From assembly GCA_900553305.1 (NCBI GenBank), contig USDI01000076.1, forward strand, positions 1 to 9,367: a stretch of 9,367 nt of DNA, in the 5' to 3' direction. Under the pieces are notes generated by a model. The model was not told where the DNA came from and searched no databases. It saw only the letters and a program-made list of their open reading frames with translations. Position 1 is the stretch's first letter. Every line of letters begins with the position of its first letter. This DNA is from an uncultured Lachnospiraceae bacterium. GTDB lineage: Bacteria; Bacillota; Clostridia; Lachnospirales; Lachnospiraceae. This document shows, in pieces, positions 1-6,266 of the stretch. A program made the translations under genes and the position numbers.

Positions 1-1
1 A

Positions 2-175
2 TTATTAGAATTTGAATTGGAAAATAGAAATGAACTATTTAAAGATATAGTTTATAAAAATTTTAATCCATTAAAAGCAATTGGAAAAAATCTGTATAAA
101 GAAAGTTTAGAAAATGAATATGACATAGAAGGCATTAATACAGTAATTCCAATAGGTGAAAATGATAATGCCTGA
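2..175 (+). CDS. C-terminal end of an unrecognised protein, 5' end outside the window
   Basis: An open frame enters from the left edge and runs 57 codons to a TGA at 173-175. The visible part begins LLEFELENRNELFKDIVY and ends near INTVIPIGENDNA. It is rich in Lys, Glu, Asn and Ile, as expected for the AT-rich DNA around it. I do not recognise the family. The late IPIGENDN stretch faintly recalls the middle of SUKH (SMI1/KNR4) immunity proteins, which would fit the immunity-like gene at 645, but this is a weak guess. The same frame stays open for another 24 codons after the TGA, to a TAG at 248-250, so the protein may be truncated by a nonsense change rather than naturally ended here. No terminator follows directly. 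Confidence 0.55.
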   Translation, partial: LLEFELENRNELFKDIVYKNFNPLKAIGKNLYKESLENEYDIEGINTVIPIGENDNA

Positions 176-393
176 GTATATAGATTAATGCGATGTACTG
201 TTAAGCAAATAAATACAAGGTTTGTTTTTTGTAAAGAAATGGTTAAGTAGGGAGCGTGGTATATTAGTTTTATTTATATTTTCACATGAGGATGCCAACC
301 ACCTTAAAATAAACCAAGGTCTTTGAATTTTGTCCTTTGGGTGTACTTAAGAACATCCGAAATAAAAAATGAATATTGATTTTTCAAAAATGT

Positions 394-442
394 AGAACGC
401 ATTGTTTTGATAGTATCGGATGCTGTGGAGACAATGCGTTTT
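394..442 (+). terminator. Possible intrinsic terminator (10-bp perfect stem, short T-run)
   Basis: The arms AACGCATTGT (396-405) and ACAATGCGTT (431-440) are perfect reverse complements. They can be extended two more pairs in RNA (A394-U442, and G395-U441 as a wobble). The loop of 25 bases is long for a terminator, and the T-run of five (439-443) is partly inside the stem. It could end transcription of the gene at the left edge, or be an inverted repeat left by rearrangement. Confidence 0.4.
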
Positions 443-489
443 TCTATTAATGATGCTCTATCTGCATGCGGTTTAGTTTGTTTGAGTAA

Positions 490-624
490 ACAGAAGGTAA
501 CATTCTTGAGGGAAGAAGGAGACGGTACAGAGACTGGAAATGCAGTCCAGGGAATGTTTTGGATACAGCCGTGAAGATTGGCTCAGATATATCTGAATTA
601 ACAACAATTTATGTAAAAGATTAG
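490..624 (+). pseudogene. Possible 3' remnant of a toxin-type gene
   Basis: After a TAA at 487-489 this frame is open for 44 codons to the TAG at 622-624. Its last residues, LDTAVKIGSDISELTTIYVKD minus the first residue, read like the amphipathic end of a protein. There is no ribosome site or start codon for it. The neighbouring phase, from ATG 434 to TGA 572, also reads like protein (NDALSACGLV), so a frameshift between the two is possible. The tail ends 20 bases before the start of the immunity-like gene at 645, the usual toxin-then-immunity order. The toxin identity is inference from position only. Confidence 0.25.
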
Positions 625-644
625 TAAGGAGATTATTACATATT

Positions 645-1016
645 ATGATGATAGATGATTTCTTGAAACAAATGACAATTTATTTTCCAACAATAAAAAA
701 AGAATTGGATGAACACATAGAAGAATTCGGAGAAAGATTGGATACTATTGTTATAGAAGATATTATTATGCCAAGGGTTATTGATTTGATGAAAAATCTA
801 AAAAATGAAAAAAAGGTAAAAGAAATATTTGATTATTTTGAAAAAGTATCAACAGAAGCAGATGAGAATTTATTAAATATTTTTTCTATAACAGTATTGG
901 AAATGTTAGGAGATGATAGAGATATACTGGAAATAGCAAAACAATATATGGGACCAATAACAAAAAAATATCAAAAGGATGCGGATTTGGATTTGGGGCG
1001 TATTATATCTTGGTAA
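645..1016 (+). CDS. Small helical immunity-type protein, DUF7674-like
   Basis: This is a 123-residue acidic, Lys- and Glu-rich protein with no signal peptide or membrane segment, so it is expected in the cytoplasm. Seen: an N-terminal FLKQMTIYFPTIKKELDEHI helix region, a middle stretch ending KVKEIFDYFEKV, then ADENLLNIF, FLE-like VLEMLGD and a late YMGP. From memory, this order (FPEI..EH, then IFDFIE..GDE..V.., FLE.L, F.P.LG) matches small DUF7674 proteins, which often sit beside polymorphic toxins. That family call is recall, not a search. The start at ATG 645 is chosen because AAGGAG lies at 626-631; the gap of 13 bases is long, and ATG 648 would be worse. GC is far below that of the core genes downstream, which fits horizontal origin. 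No intact partner toxin is present. Confidence 0.8.
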   Translation: MMIDDFLKQMTIYFPTIKKELDEHIEEFGERLDTIVIEDIIMPRVIDLMKNLKNEKKVKEIFDYFEKVSTEADENLLNIFSITVLEMLGDDRDILEIAKQYMGPITKKYQKDADLDLGRIISW

Positions 1017-1324
1017 TGTATGTAATACCGAGCCGGTAGACGTAAAATCTATTAAATCTATTAAAGCACTGAAATGTCTGGACTAAAGAATACGACAATT
1101 TCTCCGATATAAAAAACAAGGGAAGTAAATATATTTCCCAACAAGCCGGTTGGTGTAGGCCGCACCGATGGCACAATAACGACAGACCACGGATGGTATT
1201 TAAGAAGGGATTCTGAAATAGCGTCCGTTTTTATTTTTCTGCTCTATTCTTTCGGGGGGCAGGCAGGTAAATCATTTTTCGCGCAAAAAATGGGGCTGTT
1301 TACTTATACTACAAGGAGGTATGA
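1017..1324. other. Intergenic region: tail of the AT-rich island, SigD promoter and long leader
   Basis: These 308 bases contain a 9-bp tandem repeat (AAATCTATT twice, 1045-1062), the SigD-type promoter at 1084-1110 and a leader of roughly 208 bases before the gene at 1325. Much of the leader is open in one phase (1113-1325, including VGVGRTDGTITTDHGWYLRR), and another phase reads KEYDNFSDIKNKGSKYISQQ around 1083-1146, as if old coding sequence underlies it. I looked for c-di-GMP riboswitch features and saw none. No tRNA or other RNA gene is apparent. Confidence 0.6.
1084..1110 (+). promoter_or_regulatory. SigD (sigma-28) type promoter, flagellar/motility class
   Basis: TAAA at 1084-1087 is followed by exactly 15 bases and TCCGATAT at 1103-1110. 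The consensus for SigD/FliA in Gram-positive bacteria is TAAA-N15-GCCGATAT, so only the first base of the -10 element differs. Transcription would start near 1117 and read into the calcium-binding protein gene at 1325, leaving a leader of about 208 bases. That long leader is the main reason for doubt. Confidence 0.65.
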
Positions 1325-2437
1325 ATGAGAATCAATTCCGCTACAATAGGAATGGAATCCGAAAGAACTTATTCGGCAACACACGCACGGATGAGTCGTT
1401 TAACAAGATTTAGTGGCAGACAGAGCATTATGGATGGATCCGGAACTCTGTTTGGCGGTTTTCTGCAGACCGATGGTGAAAATGCAGAACAAAGTAAGGA
1501 CAAAAAGGGTGTCGGGAACGAATCTCTTGCGGATATTCAGGGACGTATGACGAATACGCGGCTTAACAGCCAGGCGATCTCCGATATGGATGATATCCGT
1601 GAACAGATGCGGCAGCTCCGGGAATCCTGTCTGCGGTATCTGATGCAGATTTTCTTTCCGGATAAGTACAAGACAGACAGCTTCGAAACGACTGATCAGA
1701 CGGGAAATACGCAGCAGCCGGGAGCGGCCACATTGTCACCGCAGTTTGTCACGGTGAACAGCGTACGCCTCACGAACCAGTACTATTATGAAGAGTCCGA
1801 AAGCACATCCTTTACAACGAAAGGCACGGTGAAGACCGAAGACGGAAGAGAGATTGACTTCAATCTCAATCTGAATATGAGCCGCAGCTTCATGGAATAC
1901 TACGAGGAAGAGATTGACTTTGAACAGCTTACACTTTGCGATCCCCTTGTAATTAATCTTGAGGGAAATGTGGCGCAGGTGTCCGACCAGACCTTTTTCT
2001 TCGATATTGACTGTGATGGCGTAGAGGATGAAATCAGCAAATTGATCGCCGGAAGTGGATTCCTTGCTCTTGATAAAAACGGTGACGGTATTATCAATGA
2101 TGGATCCGAGCTTTTCGGCACACAGTCCGGCAACGGTTTTGCAGACCTTGCACAGTATGATTCCGACGGAAACGGATTCATTGATGAAAATGATGAAATT
2201 TTCGACAAGCTGAAAATCTGGTGTATGGATGAGAATGGACAGCCTCATCTTTATTCCCTGAAGGAAAAGGGCGTGGGAGCGATCGGGCTTATGCATACGG
2301 GAACACAGCATTCATTAACCAATGAAAGCAATGAGACGAATGCAGTAATCCGTAATACCGGTTTCTTTCTGTTTGAGGATGGAAATGCCGGAACGATACA
2401 GCATGTAGACTTCGCCAAGCATGAACAGGCAGTATAG
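1325..2437 (+). CDS. Calcium-binding (EF-hand-like loop) protein, no signal peptide
   Basis: This is a 370-residue acidic protein. Residues 1-60 are polar and Ser/Thr-rich (starts MRINSATIGMESERTYSA), 86-112 look helical (MDDIREQMRQLRESCLRYLM), and about 140-220 appear beta-rich. The C-terminal part has three Dx[DN]xDG calcium loops starting at D227 (DIDCDG), D250 (DKNGDG) and D279 (DSDGNG). They are followed by an FDKLKIW motif and a helix typical of the calcium-binding modules found at the ends of some RTX-type secreted proteins. There is no N-terminal signal peptide or membrane segment. The start is set by AAGGAGGT at 1313-1320; ATG 1321 is out of frame and too close. A SigD promoter lies upstream and a strong terminator downstream, so it appears to be a single-gene unit. 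A motility or surface role is inference from the promoter; function is unknown. Confidence 0.85.
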   Translation: MRINSATIGMESERTYSATHARMSRLTRFSGRQSIMDGSGTLFGGFLQTDGENAEQSKDKKGVGNESLADIQGRMTNTRLNSQAISDMDDIREQMRQLRESCLRYLMQIFFPDKYKTDSFETTDQTGNTQQPGAATLSPQFVTVNSVRLTNQYYYEESESTSFTTKGTVKTEDGREIDFNLNLNMSRSFMEYYEEEIDFEQLTLCDPLVINLEGNVAQVSDQTFFFDIDCDGVEDEISKLIAGSGFLALDKNGDGIINDGSELFGTQSGNGFADLAQYDSDGNGFIDENDEIFDKLKIWCMDENGQPHLYSLKEKGVGAIGLMHTGTQHSLTNESNETNAVIRNTGFFLFEDGNAGTIQHVDFAKHEQAV

Positions 2438-2494
2438 TTTTAGTCAGGCACCTTTTGGTACATAAACTCATAACGATTCAATAACGGTTTCTTA

Positions 2495-2541
2495 AAAGAA
2501 CCGGCAGGATAAGACAGGAGGTTTTATTTTGCCGGTTTTTT
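2495..2541 (+). terminator. Intrinsic terminator after the calcium-binding protein gene
   Basis: The arms AACCGGCA (2499-2506) and TGCCGGTT (2530-2537) pair perfectly and extend outward through a G-U pair to A-U pairs, giving a stem of about 12 pairs. The right arm runs into six T's (2536-2541), then ATTTT. The loop is 23 bases. It begins about 60 bases after the stop codon at 2437. Confidence 0.85.
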
Positions 2542-2573
2542 ATTTTCTTTCAGCCATTTTACTTCCAACCATT

Positions 2574-2602
2574 GTATAAACTTGTAATTTACGGAAAGAC
2601 TA
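2574..2602 (+). promoter_or_regulatory. SigF-like (forespore) promoter upstream of the LytM-domain gene
   Basis: GTATA at 2574-2578 is followed by 14 bases and GGAAAGACTA at 2593-2602. The -10 element fits the SigF form GGnnAnAnTR at every fixed position, and the -35 fits GYATA. The spacing is one short of the usual 15. It is about 70 bases upstream of the start codon at 2673. In Bacillus subtilis spoIIQ is transcribed by SigF, which agrees with the gene downstream. No SigA promoter is evident in this gap. Confidence 0.5.
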
Positions 2603-2652
2603 GTTGCTAAAGATACATCGCTTGTAATGTGAACAGTTTAAGAAAGTGATAC

Positions 2653-2666
2653 AGGAAAGGAAGGAA
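2653..2666 (+). promoter_or_regulatory. Ribosome binding site that sets the start at 2673
   Basis: The run AGGAAAGGAAGGAA ends six bases before ATG 2673. It lies downstream of the GTG at 2646, so that in-frame start has no ribosome site of its own and is rejected. Confidence 0.75.
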
Positions 2667-2672
2667 AACGAT

Positions 2673-3557
2673 ATGAGGCGGAATAGAAGAAGAGGAGCCT
2701 TTTCCAAAGAAAAAATTGTAATGGCGGCATCCACAGTGCTGGTGCTTGGTACACTGACCGTAACGGGACTATGGCTGGGAGCTAAAAATAACAGGCAGGA
2801 TGACGGCTATGTAGTCGATTTAAGCACAATTGAACAGGACATGACAACCGGGCTTTCCGAAAAGGAAGACATTCAGTTTGCCGATAATGTGACACAGGAT
2901 GTTACAACGCAGAATGCACCGACGGATGACCTTGATTATGATCCTTATTTTCAGGAAACCAATTCCGGTAATGTAGAAAACCCGGATACCTCCGGTAGTG
3001 ACAGTATGTCTGACGGAGCAAAGGAAACCGTAAAGAAGGAAACAGATACCGAAAATAAAGAGGAAAAGCAGGAAACCGAAACCGGGAATGTGGAAAGCAA
3101 TGATCAGGAAGCACTTTCAACAGCCATGCAGCCGGCATTGAATTTTACCGACGAGGATACCTTGGTATGGCCGATTTCGGGAAATATTCTGGTGAATTTC
3201 AGTATGGATCAGACGATTTATTTCCCGACGCTGGATCAGTATAAGTATAACCCGGCCATTGTGATTGAGGCACATGAAGGAGATCTGATCACGGCGGCGG
3301 CAGCCGGTAAGGTCACCGGTGTTTATGAGGACCGTGAGATCGGAAAGGCTGTTACCATGGAGCTGGGAAACGGTTATGAGGTGACCTATGGGCAGCTTGA
3401 TAACATTCTGGTATCCGAGGGCAGCTATGTGGCAAAGGGAGATGTGATTGCACAGGTTGCTTCTCCGACAAAGTATTACAGTGTGGAAGGAACAAATGTT
3501 TATTTTAAGCTCACCAAGGACGGTATTCCGGTCAATCCGATGAGCAAATTAAATTAA
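2673..3557 (+). CDS. Membrane-anchored degenerate LytM/M23 protein, SpoIIQ-like
   Basis: This 294-residue protein has an Arg-rich cytoplasmic start (RRNRRRG), one membrane helix at about 14-36, an acidic low-complexity linker (about 40-160), and a LytM/M23 domain from W166 (LVWPISG) to the end. The fold motifs are present, but every zinc or catalytic position is changed. HxxxD has become N193-PAI-V197, the YAHL His is Q241, and the closing HxH is N275-V-Y277. It should therefore bind or scaffold rather than cut peptidoglycan. B. subtilis SpoIIQ has the same layout and is about 283 residues; it is also a catalytically dead LytM protein that forms the forespore side of the SpoIIIAH-SpoIIQ channel. 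The SigF-like promoter supports that role. Against it, no other sporulation gene is adjacent, and dead M23 regulators of cell-wall hydrolases are an alternative. No symbol is assigned for that reason. Confidence 0.85.
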   Translation: MRRNRRRGAFSKEKIVMAASTVLVLGTLTVTGLWLGAKNNRQDDGYVVDLSTIEQDMTTGLSEKEDIQFADNVTQDVTTQNAPTDDLDYDPYFQETNSGNVENPDTSGSDSMSDGAKETVKKETDTENKEEKQETETGNVESNDQEALSTAMQPALNFTDEDTLVWPISGNILVNFSMDQTIYFPTLDQYKYNPAIVIEAHEGDLITAAAAGKVTGVYEDREIGKAVTMELGNGYEVTYGQLDNILVSEGSYVAKGDVIAQVASPTKYYSVEGTNVYFKLTKDGIPVNPMSKLN

Positions 3558-3574
3558 ACCGCATCTTAAGAGAC

Positions 3575-3603
3575 TTTACCTGAATTGTAAAAAAAGGTAT
3601 AAT
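3575..3603 (+). promoter_or_regulatory. SigA-type promoter for the GH9-like lipoprotein gene
   Basis: TTTACC (3575-3580) and a perfect TATAAT (3598-3603) are separated by 17 bases. The -35 matches TTGACA at four of six positions. It lies just 18 bases after the preceding stop codon and about 30 bases before ATG 3634, so this gene can be expressed apart from its upstream neighbour. Confidence 0.7.
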
Positions 3604-3633
3604 CTATGGGAGAAATCCTATGGAGGAACCGGA

Positions 3634-5187
3634 ATGTTCAGGAAAAAATTAACCATTATGGTTCTGGTCTCTATTTTATTAACAGGATGTGGCGCCCCGG
3701 TGGCAGAGGCAGAGCAGGAAACAGAGGAGACACCTCTTTGGACCATGGAAGAGGATCCGGACTTATCTTATGAGGTTCCGGTAAGCGCTCCGCATATTCT
3801 GGTGAACCAGCTGGGGTACATAACGCAGAGCTCAAAGATTGCGGTTTTCTGCGGATCACAGATGCCGGACCGGTTTGAGGTGATTGATGCGGATACGGGT
3901 AAGTCGGTATATACCGGTAAGCCGGAAAAACGGGAATCACAGGATTCCTATGGAAATGAAATTGGCTATGGAGATTTTTCACAGGTGGAGCTTCCGGGAA
4001 AATATTATATTGAAGCGCCGCTTTTAGGTGAGTCCTATTCATTTCAGATCGCGGACCGTCTGTATGATGATGTCTTCAGGGAGGCCGTGAAGCAGTATTA
4101 TTATAACCGGTGCGGAACCACCCTTACGGAAGAATTTGCGGGAAGCAGGGCGCACAATGCCTGTCACACTGGACATGCACTTTTTCGGGAAGATATTTCG
4201 GTAACCATGGATGTGAGCGGTGGCTGGCACCAGGACGAAAATGGATCAAAGGATGTGGTGAGAGCTTCCGAAAATGTTGGCATTATGCTGCTTGCATATG
4301 AACTGTTTGGAGAGAGCTTTACGGATACCATGGATGTTCCGGAGAGTGGGAATGGTATTCCGGATCTGCTTGATGAAATCCGTTATGAAACCGACTGGCT
4401 TCTGAAGATGCAGGATCAGAAAACCGGAGCCGTATACTCCGGAATTACAATATATCCTTCGGCACAGGGAAAATCTCCTGCAATTTATGTGGAGCCTGCC
4501 TCGATGGAAGCAGCGCAAAGCTTTGCGATGTGTCTTGCCAAATTCAGTTATCTTTATCAGGACTATGACCGTGAATATGCAACAGCTTGTCTGCAGGCCG
4601 CCGATCGTGCGTGGAAGTATGCGGTTTTGAACGAGGAGACCGATGCCGGACAGAATACGTGGAAATTTGCTGCATCTGCCGAACTTTACCGTGCTTCCGG
4701 AAAGCAGGAATACCGCTATTATCTGGAAGTGTGTTTGGCGAAGGAAGGGGAGGAGGAGCAGGACGATCTGCCGTATCTCCTGGGGAGTGTTACCTATCTG
4801 ATGACCAGACAGCCGGTGAAGCAGGAATATTGTTCGGAGAGAATTACACAGCTTTTGCAGGAGGCGGAGGTACTCTCTGCAAAAATAAAGAAGGAACCGT
4901 TTTATGTATTGGCGAATGAAGACCAGACAAATCAGATGGAGCTTTTGAAGGAAATGATGCTGATGGCAACGGTCAATTACATAATAACAAATCATGAGTA
5001 TGAGACCATTATTGAAAATCATCTTCATTATTTTATGGGAAGAAATAAATTGTCCATAAGTTATATTGATGATGTTGGCATTCGCAACTATAAGGATTAT
5101 AATGAAAGTCTGGGAATTATGAATCAGTTTGATGCAGACAGCAGACTCATTTTTATGCTGGGTGAAATTATTAGCAATTACGAATAA
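3634..5187 (+). CDS. GH9-family-like lipoprotein, probable pseudoenzyme
   Basis: This is a 517-residue predicted lipoprotein: the signal peptide ends in lipobox LLTG-C19, so it should be anchored outside the membrane. Residues about 54-139 match the N-terminal Ig-like domain of GH9 cellulases (HILVNQLGY, then VELPGKYYIE), and about 144-510 the alpha/alpha-barrel domain. The family motif PESGNGIPDLLDEIRYETDW is clear at 236-255, as is GRNKLSISY at 469. The GGWHDAGD motif, whose aspartates act as base, reads G196-GWH-QDEN (200-203). The C-terminal part after GRN is short and lacks the HPHHR-type segment and the catalytic Glu context. Cellulase activity is therefore unlikely; binding of glycans or a cell-wall role is inference. 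GGAGG at 3622-3626 fixes the start. The 45-base gap to ddl may mean co-transcription. Confidence 0.85.
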   Translation: MFRKKLTIMVLVSILLTGCGAPVAEAEQETEETPLWTMEEDPDLSYEVPVSAPHILVNQLGYITQSSKIAVFCGSQMPDRFEVIDADTGKSVYTGKPEKRESQDSYGNEIGYGDFSQVELPGKYYIEAPLLGESYSFQIADRLYDDVFREAVKQYYYNRCGTTLTEEFAGSRAHNACHTGHALFREDISVTMDVSGGWHQDENGSKDVVRASENVGIMLLAYELFGESFTDTMDVPESGNGIPDLLDEIRYETDWLLKMQDQKTGAVYSGITIYPSAQGKSPAIYVEPASMEAAQSFAMCLAKFSYLYQDYDREYATACLQAADRAWKYAVLNEETDAGQNTWKFAASAELYRASGKQEYRYYLEVCLAKEGEEEQDDLPYLLGSVTYLMTRQPVKQEYCSERITQLLQEAEVLSAKIKKEPFYVLANEDQTNQMELLKEMMLMATVNYIITNHEYETIIENHLHYFMGRNKLSISYIDDVGIRNYKDYNESLGIMNQFDADSRLIFMLGEIISNYE

Positions 5188-5196
5188 ACAAGAGCG

Positions 5197-5202
5197 TATA
5201 AT
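5197..5202 (+). promoter_or_regulatory. Possible -10 element for ddl
   Basis: A perfect TATAAT lies 30 bases before ATG 5233, but no convincing -35 is found at 16-18 bases upstream, and there is no TGn extension. It may be a weak internal promoter for ddl-murF or chance. Confidence 0.3.
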
Positions 5203-5232
5203 GAAAGTACAGCTTTGGAAAGAAGGTAACGT

Positions 5233-6264
5233 ATGAAAATCGTAGTGTTGGCAGGTGGAATCAGTACCGAAAGAGATGTCTCTTTAAGTTCAGGACGCGG
5301 CGTTTACAATGCACTGAAGGAAAGAGGACATCAGGTGATTCTGCTCGATGTGTTCTTAGGCTATGAAGGAGATCCGGAGAATATTTTTGAACTGGATCGT
5401 GACTGGGTAAAAGATGTGGCACCGGTATCGGAGGTGGCACCGGACATTGAGAAGGTGAAAGCCTCCAGAAAGAAGCCTTCCAATATCCTATTCGGAGATC
5501 ATGTGATTGAGATCTGCCAGATGGCAGACATTGTTTTTATGGCGCTGCATGGGGACTGTGGAGAGAATGGCAAAGTGCAGGCGGTCTTTGATCTGTTTGG
5601 CATTAAGTATACAGGAACCGATTCTTTCAGCAGTGCGCTTGCGATGGATAAGTCCATCACCAAGCAGTTATTCCTGCAAAATGGTGTACCGACTCCGAAG
5701 AGCCATCTGTTAACCGGCAAAGATGATCCCTATAAGCCGGAATTCCCTTGCGTGGTAAAGGTGAGCGGCGGCGGTTCGAGCGTGGGCGTTTATATTGTGC
5801 AGAATGAAAAGGAATATGCCGATGCGGTACAGGAGGCGTTCCGTTATGATGCAAAGGTTCTGGTAGAGCAGTACATCAAGGGACGGGAATTTACCGACTG
5901 CGTTATTGAGGGAAAACCTTATCCGGTTGTTGAAATTGCACCGGTATCCGGATTTTATGATTATAAGAATAAATATCAGGCAGGCAGCACGGTGGAGACC
6001 TGTCCTGCAAAGATCAGTGACGAGCTGACGAAGAAAATACAGGACACCGCACTTAAAGCCTATCAGGTGCTTGGCATCAAGACCTATGCCCGTATGGATG
6101 TCCTTATGGATGAAAACGGCGATGTCTACTGTCTCGAAGCCAATACGCTTCCCGGCATGACACCGACAAGCCTCATTCCGCAGGAGGCAGCCGCACTTGG
6201 AATCAGCTACGGTGAGCTGTGTGAAATGATTATAGAGATTTCCCTTAAAAAATGGAGAGGCTGA
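5233..6264 (+). CDS. ddl: D-alanine--D-alanine ligase
   Basis: This is a 343-residue ATP-grasp enzyme that joins two D-alanines with ATP to make the dipeptide MurF adds to peptidoglycan precursors, in the cytoplasm. Motifs in order: GGISTERDVSL with the substrate Glu at E13; HGDCGENG at 106-113; K140 of the ATP site; VSGGGSSVGV at 177-186; FYDYKNKY at 241-248; ARMDV at 286-290; and the Mg-binding LEANTLPGMT at 301-310 (E302, N304). The Tyr-containing FYDYKNKY loop is the D-Ala-D-Ala type; D-lactate ligases usually have Phe at that position. It is longer than E. coli DdlB (306 residues) because of extra sequence around 45-90. AGAAGG at 5221-5226 supports the start. The stop lies just before the murF start, so the two are translationally linked. 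Confidence 0.97.
   Translation: MKIVVLAGGISTERDVSLSSGRGVYNALKERGHQVILLDVFLGYEGDPENIFELDRDWVKDVAPVSEVAPDIEKVKASRKKPSNILFGDHVIEICQMADIVFMALHGDCGENGKVQAVFDLFGIKYTGTDSFSSALAMDKSITKQLFLQNGVPTPKSHLLTGKDDPYKPEFPCVVKVSGGGSSVGVYIVQNEKEYADAVQEAFRYDAKVLVEQYIKGREFTDCVIEGKPYPVVEIAPVSGFYDYKNKYQAGSTVETCPAKISDELTKKIQDTALKAYQVLGIKTYARMDVLMDENGDVYCLEANTLPGMTPTSLIPQEAAALGISYGELCEMIIEISLKKWRG
6254..6260 (+). promoter_or_regulatory. Ribosome binding site that sets the murF start at 6267
   Basis: GGAGAGG lies inside the last codons of ddl, six bases before ATG 6267. The upstream in-frame ATG at 6252 has no ribosome site before it (the preceding bases are CCCTTAAAAA), so 6267 is preferred. Confidence 0.75.
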
Positions 6265-6266
6265 AC

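Larger units (their letters stand above)
176..644. other. AT-rich stretch without an intact gene, probably decayed coding sequence
   Basis: These 469 bases hold no convincing complete gene. Several short open frames read like protein in different phases and are broken by stops or frame changes: 213-326 (contains SHEDANHLKINQGL), 434-574 (starts MRFSINDALSACGLV) and 490-624 (ends SDISELTTIYVKD). The last ends 20 bases before the gene at 645, the position a toxin gene would occupy upstream of its immunity gene. A hairpin lies at 394-442. The best reading is the eroded 3' end of one or more toxin or immunity genes, but I cannot name a domain. Confidence 0.4.

Noticed and set aside
188..250. A 20-codon small peptide starting at ATG 188
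   Set aside because: No ribosome site; it is simply the continuation of the upstream frame after the stop at 173.
1045..1065. Short tandem repeat AAATCTATT twice
   Set aside because: Only two copies in AT-rich DNA; not enough to call a functional repeat or attachment site.
1117..1324. c-di-GMP riboswitch in the leader of the SigD-driven gene
   Set aside because: I looked because motility genes often carry one, but the conserved core segments of class I or II were not found.
1736..2311. Open frame of 191 codons on the - strand opposite the calcium-binding protein gene
   Set aside because: The + strand frame has a perfect ribosome site, a promoter and calcium loops; the antisense frame has none of these.
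2646..2672. GTG start at 2646 for the LytM-domain protein
   Set aside because: The ribosome site lies downstream of it and points to ATG 2673; the extra nine residues are encoded by the ribosome-site region itself.
4246..5028. Long open frame of 260 codons on the - strand inside the GH9-like gene
   Set aside because: It is antisense to a clear gene with family motifs, has no ribosome site, and its translation shows no recognisable domain.
6252..6266. ATG 6252 as the murF start
   Set aside because: No ribosome site precedes it, whereas GGAGAGG is well placed for ATG 6267, and MKNLTLKN is a usual MurF beginning.
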